Positions 55,045 to 63,952 of a stretch of 64,000 nt of DNA are shown here, piece by piece (the stretch's first letter is position 1; every line of letters starts with the position of its first letter). The stretch spans positions 122,505 through 186,504 of the forward strand of contig NZ_JAUCYU010000012.1 in assembly GCF_030373445.1 (NCBI RefSeq), written 5' to 3'. This DNA comes from Roseovarius sp. GTDB lineage: Bacteria; Pseudomonadota; Alphaproteobacteria; Rhodobacterales; Rhodobacteraceae. The notes under the pieces are model-generated. The model did not search any database. It was given only the letters and a program-made list of their open reading frames with translations, and was not told the origin of the DNA. The position numbers and the translations under genes were made by a program.

Positions 55045-56243
55045 TCATATTCTCTCATACGGTTGGAACATCAACAGCCTAGGATCTGCGGGTCAAACGC
55101 TGTCTCCTCCATGTCCCCTCCCTCGTGTTCCCCTCGGCACAGCCCAAAGCTGACAAAAGTTGTCAACGGCGGTGTAAGGTCAGGCCATTCTGCGGACGCT
55201 TGAAGCGGCATGGCGAACATGCCCTTCCTCTTCAGCGTAACCGTCGGCATACGACTTGGGCCGGTGTTCCGCCGCTGGCTCGGCGCTCGAGAAAGATACT
55301 CGCCCGAGGGAACCTGATCGGGCTGGCAAACGCGGTAGATCCGTGGCGTGACAACACTCTGCCTGACTGCCAGACGGACGATCCCTCGACTGATTCTGAA
55401 TTCTTTGAATGGCGCCAGTTTTGTCGTTCCGGAAGAGCGGGTGGGCCATCAACCGGGCTCGAACTGAGTACTTCGGACAAGATAAACGGCAGAAAATCGG
55501 TACACAAAGCATAAATCAGAAATTTATTTCTGGAACACGACTGAAGCTCATTCGCTTCGCTGGACGCCTCCGGTTTCGTTGTTCTTCGGTCGAATGGGAG
55601 CTCGGTGACGTCATTGCAGTGTCGATAGGCTGCAGGTTCGGAGGCCTTCAGCCGAGGGGGCGTAGTCCTTAGTGCTTCACGATTGCGCCGATGAGCTTCA
55701 GTGGATTTTGGCTGTGGCGGGATGGCAACAGGGCGTTCCTTGCCTGGTTTCGAAAAATGAGACTATTGGTGAGCACATAGGCACCAACTTAGGGAGCCTG
55801 GTTTTACAAGTGCAAAAGGGCCCGACGACGGAGGCGCGGACATGATCGTTTCCCGCACAGGCGTTGGCCATTGATGAAGGATAAGGGCGATGCCGTCTTG
55901 TGTTTCATGATGTCGGAAAGGGTGTGAGCTGCGGCCAACTCCTCCGTGGTTCGGGGCGATTATCTCTCGCGGGATCAAAACCGCGCTGCCCGAGAACGGA
56001 AGTTTGGCTCTCTAAGTGCGGGATGATCAGCCTCGAGTTCTGACCGCGCTCGGAAAATGCACCGCTTTCCCTGGCGACGACTTGGGCATGCACCAGGAGG
56101 GGCGCCCCCTCCGCGTCGCATAGAAATTTACCGAGATTGAGGGGCCATTGAATGGCTCGCTGTCCAACTATCGAGCTTGGGCAACGGTCGCGTGCGGGCT
56201 CCGCGTAGGTCTCGCAAGCGCAATGAACGTGGAGAACTAGCGA
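55045..56243. other. 1.2 kb without a convincing gene
   Basis: Nothing here supports a gene. Several overlapping frames of 70-130 codons exist on both strands, but none has a recognisable domain or a good ribosome site. GC is visibly lower than to the left. No second copy of the tRNA 3-prime end was noticed. It may be a decayed junction of an inserted region. Confidence 0.6.
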
Positions 56244-59228
56244 ATGGCCCTGACGAGAATACCTAACCACCTTGATCTGCCCGGGGAAGTTGGGTCCGGG
56301 GTGACCTTCGTGACGTCGTCACTCGATCTGTCTTCCGGAAGTAGTTACGACGTAACCTTGGCCGATCTTCGGCAATTTGATTTCGACACAAACGACGATG
56401 GTCGCCACTTGTTGGGAGAGACCATTACGCTGGACGATGGCGCCATCAGCACCACCCTGGACGGGAATGTTCAGGTCGTCACTGCCAATCTCACCCTTGA
56501 TGACGGCAGTGTCATCAGTTGGGCCAACAATATTCGTGTTATGCCGCTCGCGAATGGTGAGTACCTTTGGTACGTCGTTTCTGTTCCGCCGGAGTATGAA
56601 GACGCAATCATTGAATCCATCGAGATAGTTTCCAGTTACGAGGGCAACGCCCAGCTCGGCACTTACAGCCCCTCAAGCATCGACCTTCGGAATGGTATTG
56701 TCGATGGCACGGACAACGCCGATCAGATCGATGAGAATTATTCCGGTGACCCAGGTGGCGATTATGTTGACAACGACGACAATACTGCCGCCGGCGTGGA
56801 TGCCGGCGGGGCTGCCGGTTCCGACGATGACCTGATCGAGGCTTATGGCGGCAACGACGTTGTATTCTCGAGAGACGGAAATGACACCGTATACGGCGGG
56901 ACCGGCAACGACACGATCGAAGGAGGGGCCGGCAGTGACAGCCTTTCCGGGGGCGATGGTGCAGACCTTCTGCGGGGAGATTTTGCAGCTGGCAACTGGA
57001 CGCTCCCCGGTGCCGGCGCAGATACGCTTGATGGCGGGGCTGGCAACGACACCCTGTTCGGCGGTAATGGAGACGACGAACTCTTCGGTGGCACCGAGCA
57101 TGATGTCCTGCAGGGGGAACTGGGAAATGACCTCGTCGATGGCGGCGCAGGTGATGACTACCTCATGGGGGACTCATCCAATTCCAGTAACACCGGCGGC
57201 AATGATACGATCTATGGCCGCGACGGATTCGACGCCATCGACGGTGGCGCTGGAGATGATCTCATTGACGGTGGAGTGGGGAACGACACTGTCTGGGGAG
57301 ATTTCGGGCTATACGACAATGAAAACAACGGTGCCGACACGATACATGGCGGCGGAGGCAACGACCTTCTGCACGGCAACTTCGGCGACGACTCGATAAC
57401 CGGTGACGACGGTGATGATACTCTATACGGCAACGGGGGGTATTACACGGAGAGCGGAATTCCTGGCGTCACTGATAACGATTTTCTGGACGGCGGCGCC
57501 GGGAATGACCAGATCGACGGTGGCACTGGAAATGATACGATATCCGGCGGGGCAGGGCTGGATTCGATCTGGGGCGGACTTGGTGACGACTCGATCGAGG
57601 GTGGCGACGATGACGACCAGATTTCCGGAGACAACGGACTTACCCCTGGGGTTGGTGGCAACGACACCATAGATGGTGGCGGTGGTAATGATGATATCAC
57701 GGGCGACGCCGGCGACGACTTGATCTTCGGCGGCGTCGGACACGACACCATCAATGGCGATGAAGGCGATGGCAGCGAAGCCGTCGGGCACGACACCATC
57801 TACGGCGGCGACGGGAATGACCAGATCTTTGCCGACGCCGGGGACGACCTTGTATTCGGCGAAGGCGGCGATGACCTGATTTCGGCGGATACCGGTAACG
57901 ATACCGTTGATGGTGGAGACGGTCACGACGAGATCTACACGTGGACCGGGGACGATGTGGTCGATGGTGGAACCGGCGACGACTACATCGATTCAGGGGC
58001 CGGTCACGACTCGGTTCTTGGCGGAACCGGAAATGATTTCATCCAGACCTTCGACGGCAACGACACGGTGTTTGCCGGGGATGACAACGACACCGTCTAT
58101 GCAGGCGACGGGAACGACACGGTCGATGGCGGGCTGGGCAGCGATTCCGTCGATGGCGGTGCCGGCAACGATACGCTTTCCGGGGGCGGCGGCGGCTCGG
58201 ATACTCTGACCGGCGGATCCGGCGACGATCTGTTCATAATCTCAGGCGGTGCGGGCGACGAGATCTTTCTCACCGATTTTGGTGCCGGCGAAACGGAGGG
58301 CGTCAACGGCATCAGCAGCGACAATGACTATGTCGACCTGACGCCGTGGTACAACGACGCCACACTCGACGCCTACAACCAGGCGAACGGAACCGCGTTC
58401 GGAACCCCTCTGGGCGCGCTTGAACATGATGCGGCGGATGGTCAGCTCCAGTGGATCGCTGCTTCCGGTGGGCCCTCGGTTTCGGTGTCCCTGAGCGGAA
58501 CCGGTGCCATGGATACCGAGCATACGGGGGTCGTGTGTTTCTCGGCAGGCACGCTGATAAAGACGCGGCATGGCGAAATCCCGATCGAACGTCTGAAGGC
58601 TGGAGACTTGGTGCTCACGTTGGATCAGGGTTATCAACCGATCAGGTGGATTGGACATCGGCATCTGACCGAAAGCGACCTGCGCAATAACCCGCAACTC
58701 CGCCCAATTTGCATTCGTGCAGGCGTGTTGGGCCCAAATCAGCCGGATCGCGATCTCGTCGTTTCGCCTCAGCACCGGATCATGATCGGATCGAAGATTT
58801 CAGAACGGATGTTCGGTACGCTTGAAGTTCTCGTGCCGGCAAAGGACCTTCTGGAAATCGACGGAATAGATGTCGTCGAGAGCATGAGTTCCGTCGACTA
58901 CTGGCACTTCTTCTTCGCGGCGCATCAGGTGGTGTTCTCGAACAGCGTCCGAACCGAGTCGCTCTATCCGGGGAAGCAAGCCCTCAAGATGGTGGGGGCG
59001 GAAGCAAGGGAAGAGATCTTCTCTATTTTCCCACAGTTTCGGGAGTTCTTGGAGGGAACCGGAACGGCCGTGCCAGCGCGAAAACTCGTCAGCGGCAAGA
59101 AAGCGCGCCGTTTGGCAACAAGGCATGCGGCGAATTCAAAGTTCGTCGTTTCCAGCCTGGAATGCGAGCTGAGCGGTGCTGAACATCGCGCTGGGGGAGG
59201 TGTCCAGAAGGCCGCTGCCTCGGGCTAA
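56244..59228 (+). CDS. RTX calcium-binding protein with C-terminal Hint domain
   Basis: A 994-residue protein. Residues 1 to about 190 form a beta-rich start (GLLGETITLDDGA-like) with no signal peptide, then RTX nonapeptides GGxGxDxxx run to about residue 670, followed by a Ca-binding end and a Hint domain from C765 (VCFSAGTLIKTRHGEIPIER) to NSVRTESLYPG. RTX proteins are secreted by type I systems and fold in Ca. The Hint domain has the Cys start; SPQHRIM is its His block. It may self-cleave or link to surface sugars. The T1SS genes are absent here. Confidence 0.88.
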   Translation: MALTRIPNHLDLPGEVGSGVTFVTSSLDLSSGSSYDVTLADLRQFDFDTNDDGRHLLGETITLDDGAISTTLDGNVQVVTANLTLDDGSVISWANNIRVMPLANGEYLWYVVSVPPEYEDAIIESIEIVSSYEGNAQLGTYSPSSIDLRNGIVDGTDNADQIDENYSGDPGGDYVDNDDNTAAGVDAGGAAGSDDDLIEAYGGNDVVFSRDGNDTVYGGTGNDTIEGGAGSDSLSGGDGADLLRGDFAAGNWTLPGAGADTLDGGAGNDTLFGGNGDDELFGGTEHDVLQGELGNDLVDGGAGDDYLMGDSSNSSNTGGNDTIYGRDGFDAIDGGAGDDLIDGGVGNDTVWGDFGLYDNENNGADTIHGGGGNDLLHGNFGDDSITGDDGDDTLYGNGGYYTESGIPGVTDNDFLDGGAGNDQIDGGTGNDTISGGAGLDSIWGGLGDDSIEGGDDDDQISGDNGLTPGVGGNDTIDGGGGNDDITGDAGDDLIFGGVGHDTINGDEGDGSEAVGHDTIYGGDGNDQIFADAGDDLVFGEGGDDLISADTGNDTVDGGDGHDEIYTWTGDDVVDGGTGDDYIDSGAGHDSVLGGTGNDFIQTFDGNDTVFAGDDNDTVYAGDGNDTVDGGLGSDSVDGGAGNDTLSGGGGGSDTLTGGSGDDLFIISGGAGDEIFLTDFGAGETEGVNGISSDNDYVDLTPWYNDATLDAYNQANGTAFGTPLGALEHDAADGQLQWIAASGGPSVSVSLSGTGAMDTEHTGVVCFSAGTLIKTRHGEIPIERLKAGDLVLTLDQGYQPIRWIGHRHLTESDLRNNPQLRPICIRAGVLGPNQPDRDLVVSPQHRIMIGSKISERMFGTLEVLVPAKDLLEIDGIDVVESMSSVDYWHFFFAAHQVVFSNSVRTESLYPGKQALKMVGAEAREEIFSIFPQFREFLEGTGTAVPARKLVSGKKARRLATRHAANSKFVVSSLECELSGAEHRAGGGVQKAAASG
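56848..58250 (+). repeat. RTX nonapeptide repeat array
   Basis: About 1.4 kb coding for repeats of the GGxGNDTxxG type (for example GGTGNDTIEGGAGSDSL, GGDGNDQIFADAGDDLV), in blocks separated by longer variable units. The units form calcium-binding parallel beta-rolls. DNA-level copies differ, so the array is old rather than freshly amplified. Confidence 0.9.
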
Positions 59229-59521
59229 GTCAATACGCCGTCTTCAGTTGTCGCGGCCAGTGTGTCGATCGCGTGGATACCGACCAACGCAGTCCGTTCG
59301 GGGCGGGCGAAAGCCAGGGCGGTTCATGCCGGGAAACGGATGCCGGTTCCGGGGGCGCCGTTCTGCAGTGACAGCAGGGGCCCTGACGCCTGCATGACGC
59401 CGGTCGCGTCATGTGCCACCGCACTCGGGTCAGTGACGAGACGGCCAAAAGCATACATCTTCTCGGATGACCTAAAGTGAGCTACTCTCCTTCACGGGGA
59501 AGACTTGCATGGGGAGTTGCA

Positions 59522-60313
59522 GTGAAGAACCAGTATGTTTACCACCTGACCAAGAATTTGAAGACCCTCGTGGCGGCGCAGGCCAGTGTGGCCGAAACGG
59601 CCAAGAGGCTCGATATCAACCGCCAGCAACTGAACAAGTACATTTCCGGAGCGACGACGCCATCCCTGAGGGTTCTGTCCATACTGTCCAGAACGTTCGG
59701 CATTCCCATCGACGATTTCCTTCTTGCCCCGGAAGAATTCACCGAACGCTATTTCGCGCAGTCGACGGGCACGGATTTCCCCCTGGAAGTCACCACCAAG
59801 ATCGACGAGATCCTTCACGCTGCGGCTGAGGCAGCGCCAGACCTGAAGGCGTATTGCGGCACGTATTTCCGTATCAGCAAAATGCCGAGCATGCCGCACA
59901 AGATGCTACGGGCGATGTTTTACATCTATCAGTACGAAGGGCTGACCTTCGGGCTGGCCGTCGAGGTGTTTCCTACGCCCGGCGATCCCAGTGGCAGGAA
60001 GCTGTTCTTTCGCCGCCAGGCAACAATGATGCATTTGCGTGGTGATCGAGTTTATACGTTCGATGCATCCCAGGATACTCGCTTCCTGTTCGGAATTCTC
60101 TACGCCGAGACCATGCCAGGGTTTGACTTCCTCCAAGGCCACTCTCTTGGAGTTTCTGACTATGGTTCGCGCCAGATATTCTCCCAGCCTTACGTGTTGC
60201 AGCGCCTGGGCGCGAGACGTCCTACTCTGAGCGATATCAGGGCCTGCGGAATCCTGGATCGGAACGATCCGGCGATTCCGGAGGAAGTGCTGCACCGGCT
60301 TGCCCAGGTTTAG
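59522..60313 (+). CDS. XRE-type HTH regulator
   Basis: From the GTG at 59522 (GGGGAG seven bases upstream; GTG 59477 is also in frame) a 263-residue regulator. The HTH is LKTLVAAQASVAETAKRLDI then NRQQLNKYISGATTPSLRVL, with the XRE partner helix in ILSRTFGIPIDDFL. The remaining 190 residues hold no recognised domain but carry YCGTYFRISKMP and YVLQRLGARRPTLSD, typical of a group of roseobacter HTH proteins. Between the RTX-Hint gene and the polysaccharide genes, it may control either. Confidence 0.75.
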   Translation: MKNQYVYHLTKNLKTLVAAQASVAETAKRLDINRQQLNKYISGATTPSLRVLSILSRTFGIPIDDFLLAPEEFTERYFAQSTGTDFPLEVTTKIDEILHAAAEAAPDLKAYCGTYFRISKMPSMPHKMLRAMFYIYQYEGLTFGLAVEVFPTPGDPSGRKLFFRRQATMMHLRGDRVYTFDASQDTRFLFGILYAETMPGFDFLQGHSLGVSDYGSRQIFSQPYVLQRLGARRPTLSDIRACGILDRNDPAIPEEVLHRLAQV

Positions 60314-60819
60314 ACAGGCTCAATCTTTTTTTCTGCGCCGAGGCGTTTCGTGAATTGTGCAGGCACGGTCACTTCGGTGACCACGCTTGTCCGATACGGC
60401 CTGAAACAAGTCTGAAGCAGCCAGTGGACACCCTTGAGCCGAAGCAGAGCGGCTTCGGGGAAGCGTCATCGTGCGTTGGGTGCCGGGTGCCACGACGGGC
60501 AGCGTTCGTACCCCTGCACCATGCCGGACGTGGGACGGCAATCCGGTTTCCGCGGCCGTCAGGTGGCGAAGTGACTTTTAGCTGCACCTTCTCCTGGCAG
60601 GCGACTTAGTTGCGCCAAACCCGACGCACGAAAGCGTCAGATAGGCCGGAATTTGCAGCAAGGTAGAGAAATTATCACGTGGGACATTCTGGCCTATAGC
60701 CCTCCGTATGTGAAGCGCCCTTGGGACAGATCGGGTCGGTCGCGGGAGATCGGGCCCGCCAAGGGTGGAGAAAATGCAGCTGCCCCAAGGCAGTCGCTGG
60801 CTTGAGAAAGGTAGGCTGA
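60314..60819 (+). other. 506-base intergenic region with two hairpins
   Basis: No gene is supported. It holds two neat hairpins: GGTCAC-TTCG-GTGACC (60367-60382), a UUCG tetraloop stem, and CCGAAGC/GCTTCGG (60439-60458). No T-run follows either. An unannotated small RNA or leader is possible; otherwise nothing is seen. Confidence 0.4.
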
Positions 60820-61467
60820 TTGGTGTCCCTAACGCAGTTGCTACGTGTCGAGGCGCACGCCGCGCGTGCCGTTGTTCGCACTCTATTCCTGGTTTCCACG
60901 ATGATTGGGGCTGCCGGGTGTAGCTCGCAGTTTTCCGTCGACTACACCCCGGTGCCTGCCGAACGTTCGAAGGCCTGGACGGTCCAGTCAGTCAAGGTCG
61001 CCGTGCCCGAGGAACTGACCGTCAGTGACATGAACGTCCTCATTCCCGACGCGGACATCGTCTGGCATAGCGACGGCCCGGGGGATCGCCGCGCACAAGT
61101 GGCTGACGTGCTCAAGGACGGGATCGAGCTGGGCGCGCGCGGGCTTGGAGGTCCGGTTCCAGTGATTGTCGAAGCGGAGCTGGTGCGCTTCCACGCGCTT
61201 ACCCCTTATGCCTTTCAGGTTGCCCCTCCGGGCACCGGCGTCGAGAGCGTGAGATTCAAGGTCGTTGTTCGAGACGCCCGGACACGAAAGACGCTTCTCG
61301 CGGAGGGTTTCATTTCCGCCGATGGCCGAGCGGTTGCCGCCAAGGATGGCGGATTTCGTGGCCCCCAGGAACGCACACGTATTGTGAGCCGAATTGCCAC
61401 CGTCACGCGGGGCTGGCTGGGGCTGGGCGAGGACGTGCGTCAATCGTTTCGGCGCCTCGGTCGATGA
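60820..61467 (+). CDS. Lipoprotein, DUF6778-like
   Basis: A 215-residue protein. The start is uncertain: TTG 60820 or GTG 60823, with AGAAAGG upstream, or ATG at 60901. The lipoprotein signal is TLFLVSTMIGAAGC with lipobox residues GAAGC, then a soluble domain SKAWTVQSVKVAVPEELTVS with PVPVIVEAELVRFH. I recall DUF6778 as a matching family. Function unknown. It starts the lower-GC surface module toward the export genes. Confidence 0.65.
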   Translation: MVSLTQLLRVEAHAARAVVRTLFLVSTMIGAAGCSSQFSVDYTPVPAERSKAWTVQSVKVAVPEELTVSDMNVLIPDADIVWHSDGPGDRRAQVADVLKDGIELGARGLGGPVPVIVEAELVRFHALTPYAFQVAPPGTGVESVRFKVVVRDARTRKTLLAEGFISADGRAVAAKDGGFRGPQERTRIVSRIATVTRGWLGLGEDVRQSFRRLGR

Positions 61468-61658
61468 TGTTTGGAGGTGCAAGCACTCCCCGTGAGGCGC
61501 ACCCCACGTCGCGTTTCCCACGGCGCCCTGACGGGTCGGTATCGGATCGAGTGAGGATGCTGTTTTTGCAAAGCCCATGAGGCCCGCACGGGTGTGAGGG
61601 CATACGGGCGGCCAGAGATTACGAGTTCACTCGGAGGCCGCTTGGGAGGAGAACCAAA

Positions 61659-62270
61659 ATGTTGAATTATGACGATTTGCGCGGGCGTTCCGTTTTTCCG
61701 GTCAAGCCCGGCCTGTTCGCGGCCGGATCGAAAGTAATGACGCCTGGTGGGCCTGTCGCCATCGAGTCACTGAACGAAGGCGATCGTATCGTAACCTACG
61801 ATCGTGGCGCTGAAACAGTACGCGGGCGCCTGCGTGTCGTTCTGCCTGCTCGAGGATTGATCGCGCCGATCTGCATCGGAAACGATGGGGCGCCCGGGTT
61901 GATCGTATCTCCGCACACGCTCGTCATGATCAATTCGCCGCTTTGCGATTATCACTTCGGATCGCCACGGGCGATGATCCGCGCTGCATCGCTCCGGGGT
62001 GATCGTTTTGCGCGTGTCGTCGATGAAGGCGAGATGGAGTTCATCTCTCTCTACATCAATAACGCGGCGATGATTTTTGCGGAAGGCATGATCTGTGAAA
62101 CCGCGGGCGTTCAGGAAACCGCAGACAGACAAGACGACAGCTTCCTGCAGTTGTTGTCAGCCCCGAAGACCAAGTTTCCCGTTCTGAGCGATGAAGAGGC
62201 CCGGTTGCTGTACACCATGGCCGGCGGGGCGGTGAACGTCCTCAAGCTTGATCACCAGGGGTGGAACTGA
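61659..62270 (+). CDS. Hint-like protein lacking the catalytic Cys
   Basis: A 203-residue protein related to Hint domains: LFAAGSKVMTPGGPVAIESL, EGDRIVTYDRGAETVRG and LIVSPHTLVMINSPL match the three conserved blocks. The nucleophile position is Ala (FAAGS) where active Hint domains have Cys or Ser, so self-cleavage is unlikely. About 60 extra residues follow. Its stop overlaps the lectin-like start (TGATG). Confidence 0.6.
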   Translation: MLNYDDLRGRSVFPVKPGLFAAGSKVMTPGGPVAIESLNEGDRIVTYDRGAETVRGRLRVVLPARGLIAPICIGNDGAPGLIVSPHTLVMINSPLCDYHFGSPRAMIRAASLRGDRFARVVDEGEMEFISLYINNAAMIFAEGMICETAGVQETADRQDDSFLQLLSAPKTKFPVLSDEEARLLYTMAGGAVNVLKLDHQGWN

Positions 62271-62752
62271 TGAGTGGTTCCGGTCGCGATCGAGACCCCA
62301 AAAACGGTTATGCCGAGCTGTACAGTGAACCTTGTGCCGACGTGCCGACCGTCCGCACACTTTGGGTGACGCGAAAATTCGAAGACGCGTTGGCGGAGGC
62401 GAAGGCAGGCGATGTCGAGCAAACCGATGTGCTGCAGCTTTCGAACGGCGCCATCCTGCTTCAGGGTAGCCGGGAACTGTCAGTGAGGCATCGCTCGGAG
62501 TTCTTTGACCTTTCCGACCCGTCTGAAATGCATGTACTGGCCTCGGTTCATTTCGCGAGGAGGTTCGTGAGCCCACCGTCGATTATGCTCGCCTTCGGGC
62601 CGTCGCGGCCGGGGGTCACGATCTGTGCGGAACGTGTCACCTCCGAGTCTTTCACGATCGCCATGCAGTCCGCCTGCGCTGATCCGATTGACGTCAGCGT
62701 TTCGTGGAAAGCCGTCGGGTTTTCCACGTTTGGCAATTTCTCGATGGTTTGA
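62270..62752 (+). CDS. Probable H-type lectin domain protein
   Basis: A 160-residue protein. Residues about 90-155 match the H-type lectin pattern: FARRFVSPPSIMLAFGPSRP, then AERVTSESFTIAMQSACADP and VSVSWKAVGFS, with the Phe-x-x-Pro-Pro and late Ser-Trp-x-Ala-x-Gly landmarks. Such domains bind sugars, usually as trimers. The N-terminal 85 residues are of no known family and lack a signal peptide. It is translationally coupled to the Hint-like gene and 3 bases from the export gene. Confidence 0.6.
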   Translation: MSGSGRDRDPKNGYAELYSEPCADVPTVRTLWVTRKFEDALAEAKAGDVEQTDVLQLSNGAILLQGSRELSVRHRSEFFDLSDPSEMHVLASVHFARRFVSPPSIMLAFGPSRPGVTICAERVTSESFTIAMQSACADPIDVSVSWKAVGFSTFGNFSMV

Positions 62753-62755
62753 CCG

Positions 62756-63844
62756 ATGAAACAGTCACGTCTGCCTGCAAGCCGGCTAAGGTTCCCCTTG
62801 TCGCTGATACTCCTGAACGTCACGCTTGCCGCGTGCGGTGTGCCTTCGGATGGGCCGTCAAATCAGGCAGTGCTGAACAGTTCCGAGGTCGAACTGATCG
62901 ATGTGACGCGCGACGTGGCGACCTCTCTGAGGGAAGAGCCAGGTCAAGGCTTTCCCACTGAATTCATTCGCCAGCCATTGCCTGCCATCGACCGCATCGG
63001 CGAGGGTGACGAGCTGCAGCTTCAGATATTCGAGAATATCGATAACGGGTTGTTCAGCAGCGTTCGTGGCGCCCCGACAACGATCACACCTCTGATGGTC
63101 GACAGTACCGGGCATGTCAGTATCCCCTATGTCGGCCGCATTCGCGCCGTCGGGAATACGTTGGAGCAGTTGCGCATGATCATCGAGCGCAAACTGTCCC
63201 AGCAGACGCCGGACCCGCAAATCATCGTGTCCCGGGCCGACAAGGCCGGGCTGTCGGTTACGGTTTCCGGAGACGTACAACAGCCGGGTACCTATCCCCT
63301 GGAAGTTGCCTCCCGCAGCATCGGTGCGGTCATCGCGCAGTCTGGTGGAGCCTCGGCGCCCCCGACGCAGGTGCAAGTGACCCTGCGCCGCAATCGCACT
63401 GTCGGAAGCGCCAGCCTGCAGGCCATCCAGAGCGATCCTCGGCAGGACGTTGCCATCCTTCCCGGCGACAAGGTCATCGTCACCATAGGCCATCATCGCG
63501 TATTCGTCCTTGGCGCGACGGGCACTCAGAGAGTTGTGCCGCTGGACAAGCCCAGGCTGACCCTGATTGATGCGTTGGCCACGTCGGGCGGCCTCAACGC
63601 CGAAGCGGCAAATCCCGACGCGGTCTATGTCCTGCGGACAAGGGCAGGCGAACGCCCGACCGTGTATCGCTTCGATTACTCGGAACCCGAAGGATTGATT
63701 GCTTCGTCGGCGTTTGTTCTCCGGGATGCCGACGTCGTCTATGTCGCGGAATCTGCAACCACGAAGTTCGGCAGGATCCTGCGGGCGATGCTGGGGGCAG
63801 CAACACCCGTCAACCAGATCGCAGATCTCGCAAACAGTGGATGA
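62756..63844 (+). CDS. Polysaccharide export outer-membrane lipoprotein (Wza-like)
   Basis: A 362-residue lipoprotein. The signal is PLSLILLNVTLAACG (Cys 27). The poly_export domain begins RIGEGDELQLQIFENIDNGL and has STGHVSIPYVGRIRAVGNTL, followed by SLBB-type repeats (GLSVTVSGDVQQPGTYPLEV, HHRVFVLGATGTQRVVPLDK). Such proteins form the channel for capsule or exopolysaccharide export. It is slightly shorter than Wza and lacks its C-terminal helix. The next gene starts 3 bases later. Confidence 0.9.
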   Translation: MKQSRLPASRLRFPLSLILLNVTLAACGVPSDGPSNQAVLNSSEVELIDVTRDVATSLREEPGQGFPTEFIRQPLPAIDRIGEGDELQLQIFENIDNGLFSSVRGAPTTITPLMVDSTGHVSIPYVGRIRAVGNTLEQLRMIIERKLSQQTPDPQIIVSRADKAGLSVTVSGDVQQPGTYPLEVASRSIGAVIAQSGGASAPPTQVQVTLRRNRTVGSASLQAIQSDPRQDVAILPGDKVIVTIGHHRVFVLGATGTQRVVPLDKPRLTLIDALATSGGLNAEAANPDAVYVLRTRAGERPTVYRFDYSEPEGLIASSAFVLRDADVVYVAESATTKFGRILRAMLGAATPVNQIADLANSG

Positions 63845-63847
63845 CCG

Positions 63848-63952
63848 ATGACGATTGCCATTATTCCAGTCGCGTTTGATCGTACCCCTCGGAGTGGGGT
63901 TCCGGAGTTGTACGAGGTCGGCGGAAAGTCCCTGCTCGAGCATTGCAGATAG
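63848..63952 (+). pseudogene. 5-prime fragment of probable sugar nucleotidyltransferase gene
   Basis: From the ATG at 63848, three bases after the export gene, the frame codes for MTIAIIPVAFDRTPRSGVPE then LYEVGGKSLLEH, the look of a nucleotidyltransferase N-terminus (IAIIP and GGKSLLEH). It stops after 34 codons. The last bases lie in what appears to be an insertion-sequence end, so the gene is probably interrupted. The family is uncertain because so little remains. Confidence 0.55.

Noticed and set aside
55045..56243. A transposase or integrase remnant after tRNA-Thr.
   Set aside because: Frames on both strands were read, but none gave a DDE, HTH or tyrosine-recombinase pattern that I could defend.
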